Notes: a model not told the origin generated them from the letters alone. Shown: positions 37,528 to 47,662, counted from the stretch's first letter. The stretch: 64,000 nucleotides of DNA from Halalkalicoccus tibetensis (GCF_037996645.1 NZ_JBBMXV010000003.1:496001-560000), one strand, 5' to 3'. Numbers and translations are program-made.

Positions 37528-38964
37528 ATGCCTCCCAATATACTTCTACTAGTCATTGATACAAGTCGAGCTGACATTTTCTATGAGTTAATGGACTCTG
37601 GCGAACTGACCGCCATACAGCGTATCGCTAGCGAGGGACGAGTCTACGAAAATGCGATAAGCAATAGCTGCTGGACATTACCTTCTCATGCTAGCATCTT
37701 TACTGGTCAGCGAGTGCATGATCATGAAACACATGCAGGGAACAAACGATTCGACGCAGCTCATCCCCTTCCAGATATGTTATCCAAGTCGGGCTATCGA
37801 ACGCTCGGGATCTCAGGTAATGTCTGGATCAGTTCCGAGTTCGGTTTTGATACTGGATTTGATAATCTGACTCGAGATTTCGATCTATTCTGGTCTGGTG
37901 GAGATCTCTCAAAAGTATACAATGCTAATGGGCTCTTCGAGAGCGTATCCGCTTTCTTTGACCTTGTCGATTTCAAAACAGCATTACCAACACTTGGAAA
38001 CGGAATTTACGCCAAACTCGGAAGGAGTGATAAAGGAGCCCATAATACCACCCGCCGAACGGTACGATGGTTACAGAACGACGCCGAACAGCAACAGCCA
38101 TTCTTCTACTTTATCAATTATTTAGAGCCTCATCTACCGTACAAACCCCAGAAAGAATACGCCCAGCGATTCCTTCCGGATGATGTATCATACGAAGACG
38201 CAATCGGAATTGAACAAAACCCGTGGGAATACGTTACAGGCTATCAGGAGTATAATGAGAAGACGTTCGATATTTTCCGATCTCTGTACAAGGCAGAATT
38301 ATCGTACGTAGACGATAATATCTCCAAGATAGTAACCGCTCTGAAAAACGAGGACCTCTATGAAGATACATCGATCCTCATCGTCGGTGATCACGGAGAA
38401 AACATCGGTGATCATGATCTGATGGATCACCAGTATTCGCTCTATCAATCACTAGTCAACGTCCCACTTATTATGAAAAGCGAAGAAATTGATCCTGGTT
38501 GGACTAAGGAACCCGTCGAAATCAGGGATCTCTATCCATCGGTGATGGATCTGGCTGGTATTCCCATTCGTCAAGACTCGTCAGTTTCACAGCGTAGCTT
38601 GATCAATGAGAATACAAGAACTTTCGCCGTTTCAGAGTATAAGGCTCCACAGCCTTCCATGGAATCACTCCATGACAAAGTAGGCGACGACATTCCGACA
38701 CAGGAGAAACTTGATAGAACCTATAGAGCTATCCAAGGTAATGGATGGAAATTGATCGAAGGATCGGACGAGGTTACTGAACTCTACAACTTAAATTCTG
38801 ACCCTCTAGAAACAAGTGACGTCTCGACTAGGAATCCAGAGAAGGTTGATGAGTTGAAAGCCGAACTCGATGATAGAGAAGTTCCAGTAGAATACCGTAA
38901 CACGGATACCCATAACGCATCGAGCGTCACTGAACAACGACTTAAGGATCTTGGATATATATGA
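37528..38964 (+). CDS. Sulfatase-like alkaline phosphatase superfamily enzyme with Thr at the nucleophile site
   Basis: A 478-residue cytoplasmic-looking protein with the sulfatase/phosphotransferase fold. Metal ligands are NILLLVIDTSRAD at the N-terminus and VGDHGENIGDH further on. The region that contains CxPxR in true sulfatases reads SCWTLPSHASIFTG, with Thr in place of Cys/Ser and His in place of Arg. This is the pattern of threonine-nucleophile phosphotransferases as much as of sulfatases, so sulfate ester hydrolysis is uncertain. EPHLPY adds another probable ligand. It lies in a glycan operon and may transfer or remove a phospho- or sulfo-group. Confidence 0.87.
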   Translation: MPPNILLLVIDTSRADIFYELMDSGELTAIQRIASEGRVYENAISNSCWTLPSHASIFTGQRVHDHETHAGNKRFDAAHPLPDMLSKSGYRTLGISGNVWISSEFGFDTGFDNLTRDFDLFWSGGDLSKVYNANGLFESVSAFFDLVDFKTALPTLGNGIYAKLGRSDKGAHNTTRRTVRWLQNDAEQQQPFFYFINYLEPHLPYKPQKEYAQRFLPDDVSYEDAIGIEQNPWEYVTGYQEYNEKTFDIFRSLYKAELSYVDDNISKIVTALKNEDLYEDTSILIVGDHGENIGDHDLMDHQYSLYQSLVNVPLIMKSEEIDPGWTKEPVEIRDLYPSVMDLAGIPIRQDSSVSQRSLINENTRTFAVSEYKAPQPSMESLHDKVGDDIPTQEKLDRTYRAIQGNGWKLIEGSDEVTELYNLNSDPLETSDVSTRNPEKVDELKAELDDREVPVEYRNTDTHNASSVTEQRLKDLGYI

Positions 38965-39169
38965 AAACATATATTGTCTTATCACCCGTGGCACAGATTA
39001 GATAACGGCTCGTCCAATCAGTCGAACCAGCATGCAACGAAACGTAGTATGGTAACTCAATGATCGTCATACAGGGGATGGGGAGGGATCCGCAGTTAGC
39101 TATATTTGAGTGCTTGCTAACAAAACGGATCCAGCAGCTATACCGGCGCCTTGTCGATGAGGTTACATT

Positions 39170-40945
39170 GTGAGTTCTATACGCGCTCCCAGAGGAACAA
39201 GTACTGTGGCTCAGGATCGGTTAGGAAAGGCTGCTGCAATATTTCTATTCGTCTCACTATCTCTTGCCACTATTATCGCCCATCAATCACCAGCCACCGG
39301 CTATGAGTTAACGATCTATACCGGAACGCCGGTTGGTTACTGGGTGTTCTTTGGTGCGGTTCTCCTAGTGGGAACCATCCTTGCGGTGTGGGATATTCAG
39401 CGCCGACTTGCACTTAGCGCTCTTGGAATTGCCATAACGACGTTTGTTCTTCTCCCCGTCATTCGTGGCTACTATATGCTCGGTCAGCGTGACTCGCTTA
39501 CTCATTTAGGACGGGTTCGCGACACCCTTGCTGGTAGCCCGATCTCCGAAGGATTTCTCTATCCAAACTATCCGATCTTCAGCGCGGTATTTGTACGAGT
39601 AACGGGACTTCCCGAAAACCAGGTACTGTTACTCGCTACGGCCGCATTGATTCTTCCTAGTCTTGCGTTCATCCCACTACTTGTTCGTGAAATAGATCCC
39701 AGTCGAATGACGGTCGTTGCCAGTGCCGTCATTGCTGTCGGATTACTCCCGCTCAATCCGTTCAACGTATTCCTATGGCCACACCCTTCAGCGCAGATTG
39801 TCTTTTTTGCGGCGATTCCCCTCTATGCGTTTCTTCGTATCTTCCGAGGACAGGGTCGCCTGACGTATTCGGTCTTATTTGGTGTTTCCCTTCTATCAGT
39901 ACTCTATTTCCACCCTCAGCAGGCACTTAACGTCTTCTTCGTAACGGGTGCTATGACTGTCGGGATATTTGCTGCTAAACGCCACAGTGTACTACCTGAG
40001 CTGTACAGAGCTCCTGTCTCCGTATTCGCTGCAGTCGGGGCATTCGTCTGGCTGCGGGTTACTTCGATTCCTCGTTTCGAAGATGTCTTTGCCAGCACGA
40101 TCGTAACTATTCTGATCGCTGGCTCCAGTGACGGTCACCGCGAGTCCGGATCAATATTTGAGAGCCTTGAGGCACTCGGCGTTTCATTTGAATTGTTTGC
40201 GCTATCAATCGTTGGCAAGTATCTACCTCTTGTCGTCCCTGCAGCCGTTGCGATTTATATTGGATTTCGGACTCGGCGGCGTCCTGAACTAGCTCTACTC
40301 GCGGTTGGTGGGCTATTTGTCGTTCCGTTCGTAGCCTACTTTATGGTTGCTGGGAATGTCAATCAGTGGGGCCGTTATGTTGCCTTTCTGGCGCTGCTCT
40401 TCTGTGTATTCGCTGCTGTCGGTCTGGGAGCGATGTACCGTCATCTGGCCGCACGAAAAGGTATCCCTGTTGCAAATATTGCTATTGCTGTACTGCTATG
40501 TCTATCGCTTGCTGCGTCGGTTCCTGTCATGCAACCTTCGCCATTGACCCAACAAGGGAATACACAGGTCTCCAATGGGATGTACTCCGGGTATGAGTCC
40601 ATGATCAATCATACTGATCGGGCAACGCCGATTTACGACACACGGTCGCCGCCTGATCGATATGTCCAAGCCATCGATGAAGTAAGCCAAGACCGCGTAC
40701 GGTATGAGACTCCGGATCGATTTAATAATCATAACTTGCCAGGGTTCGTCGAGCGTGATTCGTATTTAGCGATAAATGAGGGAGACATTCGCCAAGACGT
40801 CGAACTCTACGATGGATTCAGGTACTCTGAGGCGGACTTCGAATACCTCTCACAAGACCCTGACATCCACAAGGTACAGGACGGTGATGTTGAGCTTTAC
40901 CAGGTTGACTCTCGAGACGATTCGACTCCCACAGACGAACCATAG
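39170..40945 (+). CDS. Polytopic membrane protein, GT-C glycosyltransferase-like
   Basis: A 591-residue protein starting at GTG 39170, with about 12 hydrophobic segments and a hydrophilic C-terminal tail of roughly 130 residues. The first large loop has GQRDSLTHLGRVRDTLAGS, whose acidic-basic pattern resembles the catalytic loop of GT-C family polyprenyl-phosphate-sugar transferases. No exact family is recognised. The tail contains paired Asp/Tyr motifs and could be extracellular. It is followed by a convergent flippase gene, so it is probably the last plus-strand step of glycan assembly. Confidence 0.75.
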   Translation: MSSIRAPRGTSTVAQDRLGKAAAIFLFVSLSLATIIAHQSPATGYELTIYTGTPVGYWVFFGAVLLVGTILAVWDIQRRLALSALGIAITTFVLLPVIRGYYMLGQRDSLTHLGRVRDTLAGSPISEGFLYPNYPIFSAVFVRVTGLPENQVLLLATAALILPSLAFIPLLVREIDPSRMTVVASAVIAVGLLPLNPFNVFLWPHPSAQIVFFAAIPLYAFLRIFRGQGRLTYSVLFGVSLLSVLYFHPQQALNVFFVTGAMTVGIFAAKRHSVLPELYRAPVSVFAAVGAFVWLRVTSIPRFEDVFASTIVTILIAGSSDGHRESGSIFESLEALGVSFELFALSIVGKYLPLVVPAAVAIYIGFRTRRRPELALLAVGGLFVVPFVAYFMVAGNVNQWGRYVAFLALLFCVFAAVGLGAMYRHLAARKGIPVANIAIAVLLCLSLAASVPVMQPSPLTQQGNTQVSNGMYSGYESMINHTDRATPIYDTRSPPDRYVQAIDEVSQDRVRYETPDRFNNHNLPGFVERDSYLAINEGDIRQDVELYDGFRYSEADFEYLSQDPDIHKVQDGDVELYQVDSRDDSTPTDEP

Positions 40946-41029
40946 AGTAGTTCTCAAGACTGTTTAGACTCGGATCGGCTGGTCCAACCATCCACCGCAT
41001 TTCCTGGCATAGGCCACTTCTTCTGGGGT

Positions 41030-42496
41030 CTATGTAACCGCACGAACGATCCTTTGGACATCTAGTAGACCAGCAAGTATGGAGAGCACTGCCCAGACAA
41101 TTACACCAACCGCGACTACAAGCAGAAGGGTCACCCACCCCTGAACATATCCCAGTAGAAGGAAGACTACCGTGCTCATTACCCCTGTTATCACCACGAT
41201 CGTGGCAGTGTTTTTCAGCAAATACGGAACTCGGAGATCAAACTCTTGATGGATGATATAGACACTTGCAATTGTATACAATGAGAAGGTGGTTATTGTT
41301 GCTATCGCTGCTCCGACTACGCCAATCGTCGGTATGAGCACTATGTTGAGACCAACGTTCAGGACCGCTGTTATGCCCCTTACGATAGCGCGAGCACGCG
41401 CCCGTCCAAGGAAGTCCAAGCCGTGACTTGTGATGTCCATTACGGCAATCAAAACTGCGTAGAGGCTAAGCACTTGGAGAACAGGAACTGCGTCGATATA
41501 CTCGATGCCGAAGACCAATTCAATGAGTGGGTCCGCGACAAGGACGAGCCCGGCAGCTGCAGGCGTATACAGCAGCAACGAGTGAACAAGCGACGTTTCA
41601 TAGAGCCGTGCCGCTCCATCAACGTTTCCGGCGGCTTTTTCGGCCCCGAACGTTGGGCTGATCGTGAATCCAAGTGCTGCTGCCGGCGTCTGTAGGAAAT
41701 CAATGATCTGGTTTGAGACGGCATAGAAGCTCACGGCAGCGGGGTTGAGAAAGAATCCTACCAGAAGTGTGTCTACCCTACTATCCAATTGCTTCGCCGC
41801 CTGTGTTAGCATCAATGGTACCGAGTACTCCGCCATCCGACGTTTGAGACCGTGCTCCATCTCAGCGGCCGCTTCGAATGTCCGGTAGTACAATAGATAA
41901 ATAACCACCAGACCGAACAGTGCGGCGAGAAATGATCTAAGGGCATAGCCGCCGAGTGCCCCTATTGCTCCAAACCCCGCGAGGACTAATCCGATTGCGA
42001 AGACGACCTTCCCGACACCTTGGATGATCTTGACAACAGATGCAAGCTGTATAGCCTCGAATGCTTGTAGTATGGAACGAGCGTAGCCAGTCAATACGTT
42101 GAAAATCAAGTAGACCACGCCCACCAGAAGGAAGGGTGCCAGCTCGGGTTCATCCAGTCGATTTGCTATCAGTTCATGTCCAACCGTCATGACGGTCGCC
42201 ACGCTCGCAACGAGAACAAGAAGTAAAATAGACGATGTTCGCAGAATATGTGGTAGCTGTGTCGGGTTGTCTTCTTTATATTCGGCAATGTATCGAGCGG
42301 CTGACTCCGGGACGCCGAGCTTAGCAAACATTTTCGAGATCTCGACGACAGCTATCGCGAGGAAAAGCAACCCATATCCGTTCGGATCAAGGAGACGAGC
42401 GAGTATGACAACAGTCAATGCACTACAGACTGCATGGATTATTTGCGCCAGAAACTCCGCTCGGAATCGGTTTCCGATACTGGAGACCAAACTCAC
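41030..42496 (-). CDS. Oligosaccharide flippase (Wzx-like, polysaccharide exporter family)
   Basis: A 488-residue, 12-14-helix membrane protein of the MATE/MOP-type oligosaccharide flippase family. The N-terminus (FLAQIIHAVCSALTVVILARLLDPNGYGL) and the internal SVPLMLTQAAKQLDSRVDTLLVG segment are typical. It flips lipid-linked oligosaccharides to the outside. It begins a minus-strand operon with the GT4 at 42609 upstream of it, and is convergent with the GT-C-like gene. It completes a Wzx/Wzy-type route together with the O-antigen-ligase-like protein at 18203, though the two are 22 kb apart. Confidence 0.93.
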   Translation of the reverse strand: MSLVSSIGNRFRAEFLAQIIHAVCSALTVVILARLLDPNGYGLLFLAIAVVEISKMFAKLGVPESAARYIAEYKEDNPTQLPHILRTSSILLLVLVASVATVMTVGHELIANRLDEPELAPFLLVGVVYLIFNVLTGYARSILQAFEAIQLASVVKIIQGVGKVVFAIGLVLAGFGAIGALGGYALRSFLAALFGLVVIYLLYYRTFEAAAEMEHGLKRRMAEYSVPLMLTQAAKQLDSRVDTLLVGFFLNPAAVSFYAVSNQIIDFLQTPAAALGFTISPTFGAEKAAGNVDGAARLYETSLVHSLLLYTPAAAGLVLVADPLIELVFGIEYIDAVPVLQVLSLYAVLIAVMDITSHGLDFLGRARARAIVRGITAVLNVGLNIVLIPTIGVVGAAIATITTFSLYTIASVYIIHQEFDLRVPYLLKNTATIVVITGVMSTVVFLLLGYVQGWVTLLLVVAVGVIVWAVLSILAGLLDVQRIVRAVT

Positions 42497-42608
42497 TTTT
42501 TAAAGACATCGTGACAGGAATACTTTTAGTTGCCGATTCGACTTCTCTCCGTCAGTCGATTGTCGATAGCAGGTAATGAGTGACCGCAGGTAATAATCTA
42601 ATCATAAG

Positions 42609-43562
42609 CTATTTTACGACGAGTTGGTACAACGCTATGATCGCCTTCGCTATGTTCTCCCAGGAAACCTCCCGTACCTCCTCTCGACCATTGGTCCGCT
42701 CTCCAGACAGCAGCACTTGTTTTAGACCGGAGACTAACTCCGCCTCATTTCTACCAACATAGGAGTTTGTTACGTTCTTCAACCGAAGCTGTACGTCTCC
42801 AACATCGGTCGTCACAACGGGAACATTGCATGCCATCGCCTCCTTTACCGTGTTTGGCGATCCTTCTCGAGATGACGTTAGCAATATCGCATCTGAAGCG
42901 TTCATATACACTGGTACCTTCTCATGCTCGATATCGGAGATCGTCTGTAACTCAATATCCATTCCGAGCTCGTCGCTTACTTCATTCACTACGGCTTCAG
43001 CCAGCGGATAGTTCTTCCGCGTATACCCTGGAGAATACGGGAATAGCACTTGGAATGGCTCTTCTGCCCACCCTACTTCACGCCGTGCGTCTACTGTTGA
43101 CATCGGCTGAAACAGATCCAAATCGACTCCACTCGGTACGATCTCCGCATTACAGGGTAACATCTCCGCCATCTCCTCGCTGCGAACCATGACGCCGTCA
43201 CAGCGCTTAGCACATAGCTTCGTCACAGGACCGTATTTCCCCATGAGGTCCGTTCCCCAGAGAGTCATCACTACCGGTGTGCGGAACTGTGAAAGTGCTA
43301 TTGGCGCTGTTAGACCGAAGTTCGAATGAATAACGTCATAATCAGAATGTGTGTAATCCTTATGAAATTCGATGAGAGTTTTTATATAATGGCTATAACT
43401 TCTCGTTTCCTCTGGCCCACCATCGACTACCTCTTTTCCAGATACCGTGAGCGTATCAATTTCGACTCCCTGTTTTCTCAGATGTTCCTCTTGTTGCCTA
43501 TAAAATGATGTTTCCGAGGTGACGAGTGAAAGAACGGATAGCCTCGGATCGGAATTGCTCAT
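42609..43562 (-). CDS. Family 4 glycosyltransferase (GT-B fold)
   Basis: A 317-residue GT4/GT1-type transferase. The C-terminal half has the canonical E-x7-E motif in SREGSPNTVKEAMACNVPVV, and SGVDLDLF, a phosphate-binding region, before it. The N-terminal domain has the NFGLTAPIALSQF and VMTLWGTD stretches. It transfers a nucleotide sugar in the cytoplasm. The start at 43562 (MSNSDPRLSV) is preferred over 43571. It lies upstream of the flippase on the same strand with a 112-base gap. Confidence 0.93.
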   Translation of the reverse strand: MSNSDPRLSVLSLVTSETSFYRQQEEHLRKQGVEIDTLTVSGKEVVDGGPEETRSYSHYIKTLIEFHKDYTHSDYDVIHSNFGLTAPIALSQFRTPVVMTLWGTDLMGKYGPVTKLCAKRCDGVMVRSEEMAEMLPCNAEIVPSGVDLDLFQPMSTVDARREVGWAEEPFQVLFPYSPGYTRKNYPLAEAVVNEVSDELGMDIELQTISDIEHEKVPVYMNASDAILLTSSREGSPNTVKEAMACNVPVVTTDVGDVQLRLKNVTNSYVGRNEAELVSGLKQVLLSGERTNGREEVREVSWENIAKAIIALYQLVVK

Positions 43563-43653
43563 ATAGCGCACTGCTAGTTAAGAGATTGTAAGTTATGCTA
43601 TTTCGATGGGGATTGTCTATCTGCGAATTCTGCTGCTATCCCCTCAAACCGGT

Positions 43654-43761
43654 TCAGGCCGGGAAACTCGTGTAAGCTTGATTCGTCCGTGATGGCTCAA
43701 CGATGACCCCGTAGAATTGTTGTTTGATTTCGTCGGCTAGCGTTACCAGCTTACGGCTGAG
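43654..43761 (-). pseudogene. Gene fragment at the edge of the polysaccharide island
   Basis: A 35-codon open stretch on the minus strand ends in a TGA and reads LSRKLVTLADEIKQQFYG followed by VIVEPSRTNQAYTSFPA. It has normal protein-like composition but no start and is closed upstream by a stop at 43762. It looks like the C-terminal remnant of a gene deleted when the island joined its flank. The parent protein is not recognised. Confidence 0.4.
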
Positions 43762-43780
43762 TTATGGGGCGGGCACCCTT

Positions 43781-44392
43781 TCACCGTTGGTCATTATTGG
43801 TATCCAAACGCGAAACACGCTCACGAACACCATGATATCCTTCCTTGACGACTGGCATGCCGTCATATAGCCAGAGCAGGAAGGCAAAGCTGCCGAGTCC
43901 GAGTACAAACAAGAGATACCGGCTCGGCTCACCGGTGAGTAGTTGTCCTCCGATGGAACGAACATACGGTACGAAGTTGATAACGACTCCTTCAGAGATG
44001 CTGTCTTGCTGGGACCCATTCCCTCCAATCGGCCAAAGAATCCGCTCAAGTTGAAGCTCACCGCTTCCGATGTAAGTCGGAAGGACATCAAAAAGAGGAT
44101 GAAGCAGATAACCGATTCCGAATGCCCAGCTGAATCGTGATTGCCCACGGTTGTAGGCTAGAATGGCCACAGCAGCGGAGAGCGGAACTGCAAAGAAAAT
44201 CGAATGACCGAGTGCATATCCGCCTTCAAAGACACCGAATTGCCACGCGAGAGGCTTGTCTATGAGGTCGGGCAGTAGCGATGCGAATACAACGATAATC
44301 GTTTCGTGGCTTGTCGGAGAATCTTGATACACCGTGTGTACAAACAGTGAATACGCGACATAACCGATGATCGCATGCTCCCATGGCATCAT
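43781..44392 (-). CDS. Membrane-bound metal-dependent hydrolase, YdjM-like
   Basis: A 203-residue membrane protein with about five hydrophobic segments. The N-terminus MMPWEHAIIGYVAYSLF and the histidines in LGHSIFFAV and YLLHPLFDVLPT follow the layout of the YdjM/LexA-regulated inner membrane metal-dependent hydrolase family, where spaced His and Asp could bind a metal. Function in archaea is not established. It sits just outside the polysaccharide island on the minus strand, with no clear operon partner. Confidence 0.82.
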   Translation of the reverse strand: MMPWEHAIIGYVAYSLFVHTVYQDSPTSHETIIVVFASLLPDLIDKPLAWQFGVFEGGYALGHSIFFAVPLSAAVAILAYNRGQSRFSWAFGIGYLLHPLFDVLPTYIGSGELQLERILWPIGGNGSQQDSISEGVVINFVPYVRSIGGQLLTGEPSRYLLFVLGLGSFAFLLWLYDGMPVVKEGYHGVRERVSRLDTNNDQR

Positions 44393-44616
44393 GCTACTAC
44401 TGCCTCATCTGGTGGAACTCGCGTTCTTTGATGTTCTCTCTCTGTTTCTCACGAACTGCTAACCCATCTACTATCATAGAGACAATATAATCGGATAAAC
44501 ATCTGCCGATTAGTGTTTCAGAGACGGCCGGGAGATATCTCCTACTCTCTCGATCAGGAACACTCTGCCTATCGATCCTTATCGGGTGGGACGTTTTTTC
44601 ATGTCGTATCAGTTCA

Positions 44617-45375
44617 CTACGCTCTGGCGATCTGGCCGTTCACTGTAGTGATCTCTGCTATGAGGGATGTGTATGCAGCTAGAAGTGGGTATTGCGTAGA
44701 GCAATCACGATACAAATACTCATGAAATGCATAGTTCTCACTACGTGGATGTTTTCGAGAAGTGGTCTGTATATGATGTTGGTGCTCCTCGATCCAACTG
44801 TTAGTACGTGTTTCGTACTCATGGAGTGTTTCGTATACTGGGTGCAGCTCATCAAACGACGGATCACGGTGCAGCAGCTGTTGAATTTCTCTTAGCCCCT
44901 GGCGGATTTCACGGATACTGACGGCTGCTTCTGTAAGTTGATCATGTTCTGTATTGAGGTCCTGAAGAAGTTGTTTGCGTGCATCCCATTCGCGCTTGCC
45001 TGCTTGGAGCACCGCTTGTTTCAGTTGTGGTGTGAGAGATTGACTGGTTGTAAGCGCTGTTCGTATCTCTTCACCTAACTCAGCACCCAGATGAATATCC
45101 AGTGGCTCGTCGTAGACTGCTTCATAACGGGGCACATTTACCACTGTCTCATCATAAATAGTGATTATCTTCTGGCAGGAATTATTCGCCGACTGACTCG
45201 AATTTACCGCAGAGGATTTTGGCTGGAAATAAATTTGTCCATTCTGGCCCGTATCTATCTCTATGATTTGATCGATGAACCGCTTGAAGGCTTTTTGCTC
45301 AACAGTGACTTGCTTCTGCTCTTCGCTCACAACCGCCACTGCATCCGAGAGTTGTTTAGTTCTCATTTTGGCCAT
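44617..45375 (-). CDS. Coiled-coil hypothetical protein (DUF7260-like)
   Basis: A 252-residue mostly helical soluble protein. Coiled-coil segments are visible at residues 15-45 and 120-185 (AAVSIREIRQGLREIQQLLH). A central region with VPRYEAVYDEPLDIHLGAEL separates them. It resembles the haloarchaeal DUF7260 group, but I am not certain. No catalytic residues or membrane helices are seen. It stands alone between the YdjM-like and deacetylase lipoprotein genes. Confidence 0.75.
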   Translation of the reverse strand: MAKMRTKQLSDAVAVVSEEQKQVTVEQKAFKRFIDQIIEIDTGQNGQIYFQPKSSAVNSSQSANNSCQKIITIYDETVVNVPRYEAVYDEPLDIHLGAELGEEIRTALTTSQSLTPQLKQAVLQAGKREWDARKQLLQDLNTEHDQLTEAAVSIREIRQGLREIQQLLHRDPSFDELHPVYETLHEYETRTNSWIEEHQHHIQTTSRKHPRSENYAFHEYLYRDCSTQYPLLAAYTSLIAEITTVNGQIARA

Positions 45376-45523
45376 TGATCGTCGATAGGGCTGTAGGTCA
45401 AGTCAGCACCTCAGTGAGACTACTTGTCGCCATCGGGGGTGGGAGTTCGGAGCAGTAGTGGACAGAGGGTGAATGAGCACAGCTTTGCTCACGAGCCCTC
45501 TACGGTCCATTCACATTCGGTGT

Positions 45524-46819
45524 TCAGAGATCCTCCTGGCTGTCCAGTAAGTCCGAGGGAGTGACAACTTGAACATCGCTCTCCTCGATGTAGTCAAGCA
45601 GCTCCTCAAGTTCTTCAGTGGTCATATCTGCCAGTGGGTCGTCTTCGATTTCGTTTTCCGGGACGATTCCATGTGCGAGTCCGATTGCAAGTTGGTTGTG
45701 CTCCTCAGCGATATCGATCATGGAGGTAAAGCCCTCAAGGTCATGCATGTCAACTCTCGAAAGATGCATTGGATCCGTGAACGGCACAGCGTTAGGTGTA
45801 CCACCAAAATACGAACTCAGATCGTGATACTCACGGGTGATCTCGACGACCTCTTCGTTCGTATTATGATACGGGACGAACATCGACCGTGCCCCATCAG
45901 GGAAGCCACGTTCATCGAGATATTCATAGTCTGATTCGATAACTTGACGGATCGATTCGGGATCATTGAGCTCCATGAACGCCTCCCCTTCAGGATGCGA
46001 AGAGATGTCCCAGCCCGCATCGCGCATTTCGCGGAGATGATCGATCGTCATACGATCTTCGCGGTTGAGCGAATCAGGGACGACAGATGCAGTAGCTGAC
46101 ATACCGCGCTCTTCAAGAAGAGGGAGTGCGTTTTCGTACTGACTTTCGACCCCGTCGTCAAACGTCAGCATTACATAACCTTGATCGGCGGCGGGAGTCA
46201 TCCGGAGATCATCGACCCAGAAGCGAATTTCCTCTTCATCTTGACTTTCGATAAGAATCTGGATCTCTTGAACATCATCGAGAAATGGTTCGCCTACTTG
46301 ATTGGTATAGCCGACGTCCATTCGAAGCCAGCCTTCATATGTACCGACAATTGTTCGGGTACTTTCGAGCTGATCAGCTTCGCCGGGCGCAAGTATTCGG
46401 ACAGTAATGCCAACAGGACGGGGGTTTTCAACTCGAACGGCAAGTGAAAGGTGGTGTCCTTCCATGTCCAGACCATCGGGATACGCGCGAAACATGCCTG
46501 CAACGTTGCCTGCATTTTCGATACGTGGCACTTGCGAGCCTGTAAGCGCTTCATCCTCATCAGGTGTGATATCACCTTCAAGAGCAGCCCACTCATCGAG
46601 ATCTTCGAAGTCATCAACGACTTCACCGTGATCGATCGCGGGTGGTGTTGCGTCTTGCTCTTCATTGTCATCGACAGGTGCCGTGTCATCGCTGTCTTCT
46701 CCGTTATCGTCGCCTCCTGGTGTGGCGTCCGAAAACTGGTCAGTACATCCAGCTGTCAGAGCGAGTGAGCCGGCACCGAGCGCGGTTATGAACTGCCGTC
46801 GATCAGTTTGATCGTCCAT
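45524..46819 (-). CDS. Polysaccharide deacetylase Tat lipoprotein
   Basis: A 431-residue exported enzyme. DRRQFITALGAGSLALTAGC is a Tat signal with lipobox; an acidic Asp/Asn/Glu linker follows. Residues 60-205 are a beta-sandwich resembling a carbohydrate-binding module (HLSLAVRVENPRPVG, EIRFWVDDLRM). Residues 210-425 are NodB-like: VMLTFDDGVESQYENA provides the catalytic Asp pair, WDISSHPEGE the metal His region. The ATG at 46819 is preceded by AAGGAGGAGGTG, a strong ribosome-binding site; the GTG just before it is less likely. It acts outside the cell, unlike the deacetylase at 30410. Confidence 0.92.
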   Translation of the reverse strand: MDDQTDRRQFITALGAGSLALTAGCTDQFSDATPGGDDNGEDSDDTAPVDDNEEQDATPPAIDHGEVVDDFEDLDEWAALEGDITPDEDEALTGSQVPRIENAGNVAGMFRAYPDGLDMEGHHLSLAVRVENPRPVGITVRILAPGEADQLESTRTIVGTYEGWLRMDVGYTNQVGEPFLDDVQEIQILIESQDEEEIRFWVDDLRMTPAADQGYVMLTFDDGVESQYENALPLLEERGMSATASVVPDSLNREDRMTIDHLREMRDAGWDISSHPEGEAFMELNDPESIRQVIESDYEYLDERGFPDGARSMFVPYHNTNEEVVEITREYHDLSSYFGGTPNAVPFTDPMHLSRVDMHDLEGFTSMIDIAEEHNQLAIGLAHGIVPENEIEDDPLADMTTEELEELLDYIEESDVQVVTPSDLLDSQEDL

Positions 46820-47398
46820 CACCTCCTCCTTATTCTCAAATAGACTTCGTTCATTGCAGCCTAATTTTTACATTCATCTGAATTATGAATAAAGCAACTG
46901 TTTCGCGGAGACAAACAGTCTCTGCTAAAAAGTGTTAGAGTGGCACTCAAGTGGCCAGCAACGAATATTTGAGCCGTGAACGGAGTAATCTGGCTCAATT
47001 AGCTATATTATAAGGTTTGGTACTAGGCACTATACATCCCATTTCTTCCTACTGACGTCGTTCACTCCTTGAGGGTTAGCTTCCTGTTTTAACAGATATG
47101 CGCACGTATCCACTAGGAGCCCAGTCTCTGTAGGGTGGATTGGTGTGTTCCACCCCTCTCTGCTTGAAGTCCCGAGAACAAATGTTCCATGCTACATTGG
47201 CGCTGTTATCGGCCGTTAGACTGCAGGCGAGACTGAGTGTTTGCAGATCTACGGATCATTGACCAAAACGCCACCGCTGCGCATTTTTCTCCTACTGTTC
47301 TATCGGTTCAATAGTGATCCTGCATAGAAGTTGAGACATAGGATATAGTAGCTCCTACCAACGATCTCTCCTATTGGTTGTTATAGTCGTGCTACAAA
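46820..47398. other. Intergenic stretch with one hairpin
   Basis: No gene. A perfect 7-bp hairpin with a 9-base loop lies at 47133-47155 (GGGTGGA and TCCACCC arms). The rest is AT-rich. Confidence 0.4.
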
Positions 47399-47662
47399 CT
47401 ATCCTTCTGGATAAGATTTATCGATTAGAAACGATGTCCAAACATCACAGAGATCATCCGCACACTCCTGGCAAAGTCGAGCATGTTCAACGCTCTTCGC
47501 CCATTGTGTTAGGAGTCCATTCGAAATACCACCAACCCAAACTCCTTGCTCATTCAAGGAAAACCGATGAAGACGGCTTCCGTCCAAAAATTGTGTATGG
47601 CATCGATCACACTCTATGACCTTCTGAGTGGTTATTGCTAGGTTATTATGATTTTCAGACAT
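47399..47662 (-). CDS. Small zinc-binding protein
   Basis: An 87-residue soluble protein with two CxxC knuckles, CDRC and CQEC, 47 residues apart. Between them is a beta-strand/helix region with SRLHRFSLNEQGVWVG. This is a split zinc-ribbon or treble-clef layout. It is preceded by an AT-rich gap and followed by a decayed beta-helix gene on the far side. The family is not recognised; zinc-dependent nucleic acid or protein binding is possible. Confidence 0.65.
   Translation of the reverse strand: MSENHNNLAITTQKVIECDRCHTQFLDGSRLHRFSLNEQGVWVGGISNGLLTQWAKSVEHARLCQECADDLCDVWTSFLIDKSYPEG

Noticed and set aside
44531-44542. 12-bp palindrome GGAGATATCTCC
   Set aside because: Short, isolated and not placed at a clear promoter; probably chance.
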